Below, in pieces: positions 1 to 5,343 of a stretch of 5,343 nt of DNA. Origin of the DNA: Candidatus Neomarinimicrobium atlanticum (GTDB taxonomy: Bacteria; Fidelibacterota; Marinisomatia; Marinisomatales; Marinisomataceae); contig AQSA01000009.1 of NCBI GenBank assembly GCA_000402815.1, forward strand, positions 5,422 to 10,764, given 5' to 3'. How positions within the stretch are numbered: the stretch's first letter is position 1; every line of letters begins with the position of its first letter. The notes below the pieces were generated by a model that was not told where the DNA came from, did no database searches, and worked only from the letters and a program-made list of their open reading frames with translations. A program made the position numbers and the translations under genes.

Positions 1-432
1 ATGCCAAAAAATGCAGAGTCAAGAGAGTACAACCAAGATATCCCTATAGCTAAATATGAACAAGAAGAGAAGATAAGATCATTAAATAATAATGCGAGAC
101 AATTTCAGAATGAATTTACTCTTATAGAAAACTATGAAAAAAATAATAATAAGTATCTTGTTGAAATCCATAAAAAATTTACTTTAGCAGTAGCATGCAT
201 ATTATTTACTCTCGTTGGAGCTCCGCTAGGCATATTAGTTAGAAAAGGTGGTATTACTATTGCATCAGCATTGAGTATTGCATTTTTTCTAATATATTAT
301 ATTCTGCTTATATGGGGAGAACAATTAGCTGATAGAGCTCTATTAGATCCTGCTATTGGTTCGTGGATGCCAAATATTGTATTGTTTATTGTTGGATTAA
401 TTGTCTTATTCTTATCAGATAAGAAAAACTAA
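1..432 (+). CDS. LptF/LptG family permease, C-terminal part (5' end cut by window)
   Basis: This is the C-terminal 143 residues of an inner-membrane permease of the YjgP/YjgQ (LptF/LptG) family. In the LptB2FG ABC transporter these subunits extract lipopolysaccharide from the inner membrane and pass it to the periplasmic bridge. Residues 1-55 are polar and charged, as expected for the end of the periplasmic domain and the linker before the last membrane bundle. The family hallmark follows: VEIHKKF (54-60) leads into a membrane helix (about 60-80) containing GAPLGILVRKGG. Further helices lie at about 85-106 and 122-138, and the protein ends with a short charged tail. Full-length members have about 350 or more residues with six membrane helices, so the ATG at position 1 is most likely an internal Met and the gene starts to the left. 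The sequence alone does not separate LptF from LptG. The TAA stop overlaps the stop of the convergent PBP gene. Confidence 0.9.
   Translation: MPKNAESREYNQDIPIAKYEQEEKIRSLNNNARQFQNEFTLIENYEKNNNKYLVEIHKKFTLAVACILFTLVGAPLGILVRKGGITIASALSIAFFLIYYILLIWGEQLADRALLDPAIGSWMPNIVLFIVGLIVLFLSDKKN
409..425. repeat. Near-perfect inverted repeat at the end of the LptF/G gene
   Basis: TTCTTATC, one central A, then GATAAGAA: two 8-base arms that are exact reverse complements. They cover the last codons of the permease gene and begin 3-4 bases beyond the stop of the convergent PBP gene. As RNA it could fold into a 7-bp stem with a CAG loop, with one G-C pair in the stem. No run of U follows on either strand, so it is not a standard intrinsic terminator. 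It may be a weak end-of-transcript structure, a protein-binding palindrome or chance in AT-rich DNA. Confidence 0.35.
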
Positions 433-2516
433 TTTGATGTAGGCTGATTACTTTTTAAAAATATTTCTATCTCGGTTTTCTTCGTTCTGGATGTAGGTAA
501 TTTTTTAGTTTCAGAATCAATTTCTACCTCTACAACACCTTCTGGCATATCAAAAGGTTCATTTGGTATATCTAATACTTTGTGAGCTTCCTTCATAAAT
601 AATGCCCATGCAGGTAAGGCTGCTACACTACCTGCCTGACCTTTACCAAGGCTGATAGGATATTGATCTACTCCAAACCATGCTCCAGCAGTAATACTTG
701 GAGTAAATCCAACAAACCATGCATCACTCCAATTTTGTGTAGTACCAGTTTTACCGCCTGCTGCATGTCTAAATTTATACTTCCATCGAACGCTTCCGCC
801 GGTTCCTTTGTCCATAACTGTTTGCAATAAATTTGTTACCATATATGCAGTTTCTGGACTTAATACTTCTTTTTGGGTATTTGTAAATTCTTTGATTACT
901 TGGCCATATTTATCTTCGATTCTTGTAATAGCAATTGGAGAAGAATAAATTCCTTTGTTAGCAAAGGTTGCATATGAAGCAACAATTTCAATTGGCTTGA
1001 CTTCAGATGTTCCTAATGCAATTGCATCTACCGCCCTGATAGAGGAACTAATTTGCATTCTTTTTGCTATATTTTTTACCTGCTGAGGAGGTACCAGTTC
1101 TTGCACCATACGAACAGAGATTAAATTTAATGATCTTCGCAATCCTTCTCTTAGCGTTGTTAATCCTCCTGTACTATTATCATAGTTTCTTGGAGTCCAT
1201 TTTTCTTTTTCGCCTTTAGCATTATTACGATACAAGGCAACAGGTTGATTAAGAAGTTGCGTAGTTAGAGGATAATTATTATCTATTGCGGCAGTATAAA
1301 TATATGGCTTAAATACTGATCCTGGCTGTCTCAGAGCTTGAGTTGAGCGATTATATTGATCTAAATAATCGGAGCGACCACCAATCATTGCTAAGATTTC
1401 TCCATTTCTACTATCTATGGCTATAAATGCACATTGTACCAGTAAATTTTCTCTTAAATCTTCATATAATTTCATCTGACCATTTAACATCATCTTCACA
1501 GAATCTTCCGGAAATATTGATAAGTAACCTAACTTTGAAAATCTCTCATTATCTTGAAAAAGCTGGGTATTAAATTCATCCTGGTTTTTTCTTAACGTTT
1601 TCATTACAGAATCTTCTGCAATCTTTTGAAGTCTGTAATCTAAGGTTGTATGAATTTTTAATCCGTCTTGATAAATATTGATACCTAATTCATCATCTTG
1701 TTTTTCTAGTATTCTTCTTACATGCTCAGCAAAGTAAGGTGCTTTACCTCTTGGAATTTCGTATGAAATATTATCAGGGATAATGCTATTGTTCTCAATA
1801 TACTCTTGGTGGCCAATATAGTCTTGATTGTACATGACCTTCAAAACAATGGACCTTCTCTCAATGGCTTTATTTAAATTTCTTAGTGGAGAATAATTAG
1901 CAGGGGATGGCAATAAACCTATCAGCATTGCAGATTCTCCTATCGTTAATTCTGATGCCTTCTTATTAAAATATCTTTTTGCAGCTGACTCAGCACCATA
2001 TGTTCCATGACCAAAGTGAACTGTATTTAAATACATTTCTAAAATTTCTTCTTTTGTATAAGTCCTTTCAATTTGGACGGCAGTAATCATTTCTTTAAGC
2101 TTTCTTGTAATGCTATCTTTAAATCCAACTTCCTTGTAAAGATTTCTTGCTAATTGTTGGGAAAGAGTACTGAAACCCTGTCTAAAACTCATTGAAGAAG
2201 CATTGACTATGACGGCACGAACAATGCTTTGCATATCTACGCCCCAATGCTGATAGAATCTTTTATCTTCTGATGCAATTACTGCATGCTTTAGGTGTTC
2301 TGGCATATCTTCTATATCAATAAATACTCTTTTCTGAATATAGAACTCACCAATGACTTCGCCATTTCTATCATATAAAGTTGATAGCATTGCAGGATCA
2401 AATGTTTCTAAGCGCTCTAAAGAAGGTAAATCTCTGGACAGGTAAACAAGATAGAAAATTACTAGGATAGACAGGTAAGCAATTATTCTAACAGATGTTA
2501 GAAAGGATTTAATCAT
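429..2516 (-). CDS. mrcA: Class A penicillin-binding protein, PBP1A family (bifunctional peptidoglycan glycosyltransferase/transpeptidase)
   Basis: A 695-residue bifunctional enzyme that polymerises lipid II into glycan strands and cross-links the stem peptides on the periplasmic face. An N-terminal membrane anchor lies at about residues 9-27 with little cytoplasmic tail. The GT51 glycosyltransferase domain (about 40-215) shows EDKRFYQHWG with catalytic E83, the QGFSTLSQQLARN motif (113-125), RKLKE (138-142) and ILEMYLN (158-164). The transpeptidase domain (about 360-640) has nucleophile S400 in SVFK (400-403), SLN (462-464) and KTGTT (589-593), so both activities should be intact. It is shorter than E. 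coli PBP1A (about 850 aa), with a small linker region at about 285-360 and a charged tail after 655. The ATG at 2516 sits just ahead of the anchor, overlaps the end of fumC by 8 nt and has no Shine-Dalgarno-like sequence upstream, so translation probably depends on coupling to fumC. The glycine usually found at F115 in GT51 motif 2 is replaced. The name mrcA reflects family, not proven orthology. Confidence 0.96.
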   Translation of the reverse strand: MIKSFLTSVRIIAYLSILVIFYLVYLSRDLPSLERLETFDPAMLSTLYDRNGEVIGEFYIQKRVFIDIEDMPEHLKHAVIASEDKRFYQHWGVDMQSIVRAVIVNASSMSFRQGFSTLSQQLARNLYKEVGFKDSITRKLKEMITAVQIERTYTKEEILEMYLNTVHFGHGTYGAESAAKRYFNKKASELTIGESAMLIGLLPSPANYSPLRNLNKAIERRSIVLKVMYNQDYIGHQEYIENNSIIPDNISYEIPRGKAPYFAEHVRRILEKQDDELGINIYQDGLKIHTTLDYRLQKIAEDSVMKTLRKNQDEFNTQLFQDNERFSKLGYLSIFPEDSVKMMLNGQMKLYEDLRENLLVQCAFIAIDSRNGEILAMIGGRSDYLDQYNRSTQALRQPGSVFKPYIYTAAIDNNYPLTTQLLNQPVALYRNNAKGEKEKWTPRNYDNSTGGLTTLREGLRRSLNLISVRMVQELVPPQQVKNIAKRMQISSSIRAVDAIALGTSEVKPIEIVASYATFANKGIYSSPIAITRIEDKYGQVIKEFTNTQKEVLSPETAYMVTNLLQTVMDKGTGGSVRWKYKFRHAAGGKTGTTQNWSDAWFVGFTPSITAGAWFGVDQYPISLGKGQAGSVAALPAWALFMKEAHKVLDIPNEPFDMPEGVVEVEIDSETKKLPTSRTKKTEIEIFLKSNQPTSN

Positions 2517-3912
2517 ATTTTTTTGGAGAAACCATTAGTTCTGGTTTAACGATTTCATCAAACTCTTGTTCCGAAAGATATTTTAATTTCTTTGCACTTT
2601 CTTTAAGTGAAATGTTTTCTTTCAAAGCTTTTTTAGCTATCTCTGCAGATTTTTCATATCCAATTACTGGATTTAAGGCTGTTACAAGCATTAATGATTT
2701 ATCTAAATTTTCTTTAATTTTTTCCTTATTAGCCTTTAATCCGTCTAAGGCATTTAATGTAAAAGATTCAGAAACTTCAGATAGTAAAGTGATAGATTCA
2801 TGAATAGAAGATGCAATAATAGGCCTATATGTATTCAGTTCAAAGTTTCCATTAGTTCCAGCATAATTAATAGTTAAGTCATTCCCTAAAATTTGTGCAT
2901 ATACCATATTAACTGCTTCGCATTGTGTAGGATTAACTTTTCCTGGCATAATAGAGCTTCCAGGCTCATTAGATGGAAGCTTTAATTCTCCAATTCCAGC
3001 CATAGGCCCACTAGCTAACCATCTTATATCGTTAGCAATTTTGTTAAGAGATCCTGCACATATTTTAAGTTGAGATGATAGATTAGATAATGGATTTTGT
3101 GAAGAAAGGAGCTCAAATTTATTAGTACATACACTAAACTCAATATCGGTTTCTTCTGTAATAAAACTACAAACTAATGTATCAAATCCTTCTAAGGTAT
3201 TAATGCCTGTTCCTACAGCAGTTCCTCCGATTGGAAGCTCTGCGCACTCTTTTACTGCAAGCTTAATTCTTTTAATATCATTACTGATCATTGAAGCATA
3301 CCCGGAAAATTCTTGTCCTAATTTAATAGGAGTAGCATCTTGCAAATGAGTTCTACCTACTTTTATAATTTTGTCGAATTCCCTGCTCTTCTTTTGTAAT
3401 GATTTTTCTAAAAGACTAAGTATAGGCAATAGATTGTCTTCTACGCTAAGAACACACCCAACTAAAATAGCTGTTGGAAATGTATCATTGGTAGATTGAG
3501 ACATGTTTACATGATCGTTAGGATGAACAAACTTATATTCTCCTAAATTTCCTCCCAATATTTCATTAGCCCTGTTAGCTACTACCTCATTAACATTCAT
3601 ATTAGTTTGTGTTCCACTGCCTGTTTGAAAAACAGGTACAGGAAATTGATCAATGAATTTTTCTGGATGATCAGTTATATCATCACATGCTTTCATTATA
3701 GCGTCAGATAGTTTTTTTGGTAATTTTTTCTGCGCATGATTTGTCATAGCTGCAGCTTTTTTAATAATTATATATGGTAAGATTAGGCTGAATTCCATTG
3801 GCCAACCAATTTCAAAATTTTCAACAGCCCTTTGAGTTTGTGCTCCATAATAAGCATTATGAGGAACTTTGACTTCTCCCAAACTGTCTTTTTCAGTTCT
3901 AAATTTTGTCAT
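2509..3912 (-). CDS. fumC: Class II fumarate hydratase (fumarase C)
   Basis: Reversible hydration of fumarate to L-malate in the cytoplasm, a citric-acid-cycle step, by the homotetrameric, iron-free and oxygen-stable fumarase class. From the ATG at 3912 the protein has 467 residues, the same length I recall for E. coli FumC. Superfamily motifs are in order: GSGTQTNMN (98-106), HPNDHVN (130-136), MSQSTNDTFPTA (137-148), GRTHLQDATP (186-195) with H189, and the signature loop GSSIMPGKVN (318-327) with the catalytic serine S320 and K325/N327. The PGKVNPTQ form of the loop favours fumarase over aspartase, which usually reads PAKVNP. An upstream in-frame TTG at 3924 would add four residues, but the ATG is preferred: it is preceded by GGGAGG with a 4-nt gap and forms a 4-nt ATGA overlap with the korB stop. 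The downstream neighbour is the PBP gene, with an 8-nt overlap. Residue M304 and the stretch about 270-282 differ from the forms I know best, but neither touches the catalytic residues. Confidence 0.96.
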   Translation of the reverse strand: MTKFRTEKDSLGEVKVPHNAYYGAQTQRAVENFEIGWPMEFSLILPYIIIKKAAAMTNHAQKKLPKKLSDAIMKACDDITDHPEKFIDQFPVPVFQTGSGTQTNMNVNEVVANRANEILGGNLGEYKFVHPNDHVNMSQSTNDTFPTAILVGCVLSVEDNLLPILSLLEKSLQKKSREFDKIIKVGRTHLQDATPIKLGQEFSGYASMISNDIKRIKLAVKECAELPIGGTAVGTGINTLEGFDTLVCSFITEETDIEFSVCTNKFELLSSQNPLSNLSSQLKICAGSLNKIANDIRWLASGPMAGIGELKLPSNEPGSSIMPGKVNPTQCEAVNMVYAQILGNDLTINYAGTNGNFELNTYRPIIASSIHESITLLSEVSESFTLNALDGLKANKEKIKENLDKSLMLVTALNPVIGYEKSAEIAKKALKENISLKESAKKLKYLSEQEFDEIVKPELMVSPKKYD

Positions 3913-4922
3913 TTTACCTCCCAAGTATCTCCAGCGTTTAATAATTCATATAAGCCTTTTGCTTTCTTGCTGTCTTTTTGAGCTTCATTCATTTGAGCTT
4001 CCATCAGCTCGTCATAACTTGGTCTTTCCTTGCAGTATAGTACGCCAATTGGCTCTGGAAATTCTTCACTTGCTGTAAAGTTGGCTAGCATATCTCCTAT
4101 AAATCTATCTTTTTCATTATGTACTACGATATCATCTATAGAATAATCTTTTCCAATTTGCACGACTTTAGGTGAAGTGCCATCTAAGTAAATACCTTTG
4201 TCTTTTTCTGCGCCAAAAATCATTGGTTCTCCATCCTCTAATCGGAGCAATTGCTCTTCTTTTGAATCTCTATCAGTTAGATGTGAAAAAGCACCATCAT
4301 TAAATATATTACAATTCTGATAAATCTCAATAAATGAGGTTCCCTTGTGAGAATTTGCTCTTTTAATCATAGCTTGTAAATGTTTCAGCTCTTTATCGAT
4401 TGTCTTAGCTACAAAAGAAGCCTCTGCTCCAAGTGCTAACTTTGTAGGCTTAAAGGGATAGTCTATTGAACCCATCGGAGTAGAATATGTTACCTTACCT
4501 TGTTCAGAAGTTGGAGAATATTGACCTTTAGTTAATCCATAAATTCTATTATTAAATAGCATAACATTTATATCTACATTTCTTCTCAATAAATGAATCA
4601 TATGATTTCCACCAATAGAGAATCCATCGCCATCTCCTGTAACTAGCCATACAGATAATTCTGGATTAGCCATTTTTAATCCACTTGCAATTGTTGGGGC
4701 TCTACCATGAATTGTATGAAATCCAAATGTGTTCATGTAATAAGGGAATCTACTAGAACATCCAATACCTGATATAAAAACAGTGTTCTCTTTCTTTTCT
4801 GTAATTTCGGGAAATGTTTTTTGCGTTTGTGCTAATATAGCATAGTCTCCACAACCCGGACACCATCTAATTGCTTGATCTGATTGAAAATCAGCTTTTT
4901 TTAATAATGGCTTATCACTCAT
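3909..4922 (-). CDS. korB: 2-oxoacid:ferredoxin oxidoreductase, beta subunit (probably 2-oxoglutarate)
   Basis: The thiamine-diphosphate-binding subunit of a CoA-dependent 2-oxoacid:ferredoxin oxidoreductase, which reversibly decarboxylates a 2-oxoacid to acyl-CoA, reducing ferredoxin. The protein has 337 residues from the ATG at 4922. Four cysteines sit where the family binds its [4Fe-4S] cluster: C21 and C24 in WCPGCGD, C55 in GIGCSSR and C204 in YQNCNIF. The thiamine/Mg motif is GDGDGFSIGGNH (96-107), followed about 26 residues later by NNRIYGLTKGQ (124-134). The C-terminal region from about 285 (GVLYCKERPSY and a Lys/Glu-rich helix) is typical of the longer beta subunits. The reading frame is open further upstream to a TTG at 4946, but the ATG at 4922 is chosen: it has AAAGGA 8 nt upstream and an 8-nt overlap with the korA stop. 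2-Oxoglutarate is the favoured substrate by overall resemblance and the adjacent fumarase; pyruvate or another 2-oxoacid cannot be ruled out. Confidence 0.95.
   Translation of the reverse strand: MSDKPLLKKADFQSDQAIRWCPGCGDYAILAQTQKTFPEITEKKENTVFISGIGCSSRFPYYMNTFGFHTIHGRAPTIASGLKMANPELSVWLVTGDGDGFSIGGNHMIHLLRRNVDINVMLFNNRIYGLTKGQYSPTSEQGKVTYSTPMGSIDYPFKPTKLALGAEASFVAKTIDKELKHLQAMIKRANSHKGTSFIEIYQNCNIFNDGAFSHLTDRDSKEEQLLRLEDGEPMIFGAEKDKGIYLDGTSPKVVQIGKDYSIDDIVVHNEKDRFIGDMLANFTASEEFPEPIGVLYCKERPSYDELMEAQMNEAQKDSKKAKGLYELLNAGDTWEVK
3917..3922 (-). promoter_or_regulatory. Shine-Dalgarno site of fumC
   Basis: GGGAGG on the - strand, followed by TAAA and the ATG at 3912, is a strong anti-16S match with a short 4-nt gap. 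It is embedded in the last codons of korB (Trp-Glu-Val-Lys-stop), so terminating ribosomes can restart directly at the ATGA overlap. It favours the ATG over the in-frame TTG at 3924, which would lie upstream of the site. Confidence 0.75.
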
Positions 4923-5343
4923 TGATAATTTCCTTTGCTTTTGCAACTATTGTAGAGGCTCCTAGTGGTTTACCTTGAACTTCATTCAACCCAATTGCAT
5001 CTACTAAAAACTCCGCACGAATCATCTGACGAAACTGTCCAGTATTAATCTCTGGCATTAATATTTTTTTATAATTTGACAGGATATCTTTTAAGTCTTT
5101 AGGAAGTGGGCTAATCCACCTAATTGAAACATGTGCTACTTTTAAATCTTCGTCAAGAAGAGATTCTGTTGCTGCCTTACAGGCTCCATGTGTACTACCC
5201 CAACTTAGAATCAGTAGATCACCCTTTTTCTCTCCAAAAACTTCTGTGGGTGGCAATTCATTAGCAATATTTGCTACTTTCTGGGCTCTAATCTGAACCA
5301 TCTTTTCATGATTATCGGAGTCATAATTAACATTACCTGTGAC
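4915..5343 (-). CDS. korA: 2-oxoacid:ferredoxin oxidoreductase, alpha subunit, C-terminal part (5' end beyond window)
   Basis: Partner of the beta subunit encoded just downstream; the two form the 2-oxoacid:ferredoxin oxidoreductase. Only the last 142 codons are present, and the frame stays open to the right edge, so the gene starts outside the window. An internal Met at 5301 should not be taken as the start: the 14 codons before it (VTGNVNYDSDNHEK) already match the family pattern of a DxxxHxxMV stretch leading into RAQKV. After this comes the C-terminal transketolase-like fold: LLILSWGSTHGA, a VSIRWISPLP segment, then LMPEINTGQFRQMIR, a conserved motif of these alpha subunits near the C-terminus, and a final helix KAKEIINE. 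In this family the alpha subunit is usually about 600 residues with a fused gamma domain at the N-terminus; that part cannot be checked here. The TGA stop overlaps the korB start (ATGAGTGA), which indicates cotranslation in fixed stoichiometry. Confidence 0.93.
   Translation of the reverse strand, partial: VTGNVNYDSDNHEKMVQIRAQKVANIANELPPTEVFGEKKGDLLILSWGSTHGACKAATESLLDEDLKVAHVSIRWISPLPKDLKDILSNYKKILMPEINTGQFRQMIRAEFLVDAIGLNEVQGKPLGASTIVAKAKEIINE
4931..4936 (-). promoter_or_regulatory. Shine-Dalgarno site of korB
   Basis: AAAGGA on the - strand lies 8 nt before the ATG at 4922, inside the last codons of korA. It decides the korB start in favour of this ATG over the in-frame TTG at 4946, whose use would put the site inside the coding region. 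Confidence 0.7.

Noticed and set aside
451..465. TTTTTAAAAA palindrome inside the PBP 3' end as a terminator for the permease transcript
   Set aside because: It has no G-C stem and no loop, and such AT tracts are common in this DNA.
2517..2524. Run of seven A on the - strand near the end of fumC as a possible frameshift site fusing fumC to the PBP
   Set aside because: No stimulatory structure is seen, the PBP has its own ATG just ahead of its membrane anchor, and a cytoplasmic enzyme fused to a membrane anchor makes little sense.
2612..2803. Open frame of 63 codons on the + strand
   Set aside because: It lies wholly inside fumC on the opposite strand, has no recognisable domain, and the fumC frame is fully conserved there.
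3869..4078. Open frame of 69 codons on the + strand
   Set aside because: It is antisense to the fumC/korB junction, shows no domain, and is explained by the two real genes.
4923..4946. Longer korB starting at TTG 4946, with eight extra residues
   Set aside because: It is a weak start codon, it would place the AAAGGA site inside the gene, and the ATG at 4922 has correct spacing and the usual N-terminus length.
5299..5301. ATG as the start of a short 128-residue alpha-subunit gene
   Set aside because: The frame stays open to the window edge and the upstream codons match the alpha-subunit family, so this Met is internal.
1..5343. tRNA, rRNA, CRISPR, insertion sequence, attachment site or riboswitch
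   Set aside because: Reading both strands showed no such signal, and the coding regions leave no unexplained gap.

Overview
The window is an ordinary housekeeping stretch from a low-G+C (roughly one third by eye), Gram-negative-type bacterium. Five protein genes fill it completely, and no base falls between genes. I saw no RNA gene, mobile element, CRISPR array, phage part or obviously foreign segment. The LptF/LptG permease fragment implies an outer membrane with lipopolysaccharide. A ferredoxin-dependent 2-oxoacid oxidoreductase of the long beta-subunit type, a class II fumarase and a compact (695 aa) PBP1A together suggest the Bacteroidota/Marinimicrobia (FCB) group. The LptF-type tail (GEQLADR region) and the tight packing make a marine Marinimicrobia (SAR406)-like genome my best guess. 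This is recollection of family appearance, not a search result.

Layout: on the + strand, 1-432 is the C-terminal part of an LptF/LptG lipopolysaccharide-export permease, cut by the window start. The rest lies on the - strand and is read from right to left: korA (3' part only, running off the right edge), korB, fumC and a class A penicillin-binding protein. Each stop overlaps the next start, by 8, 4 and 8 nt respectively, so the four are almost certainly one translationally coupled operon. Its promoter must lie beyond position 5343. The PBP gene and the LptF/G gene converge, with stop codons overlapping by 4 nt.

Function: KorAB interconverts 2-oxoacids (probably 2-oxoglutarate) and acyl-CoA with ferredoxin as electron carrier, and FumC interconverts fumarate and malate. 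Both are citric-acid-cycle steps, so their linkage makes sense. The last gene polymerises and cross-links peptidoglycan, and the permease moves lipopolysaccharide out of the inner membrane; both are envelope functions with no obvious biochemical link to the first two. All catalytic motifs checked are intact.

I do not see a previously undescribed system. The points worth a second look are architectural: the overlapping metabolic/cell-wall operon, the overlapping convergent ends with a near-perfect inverted repeat beside them, and a few residue variants in otherwise conserved motifs.
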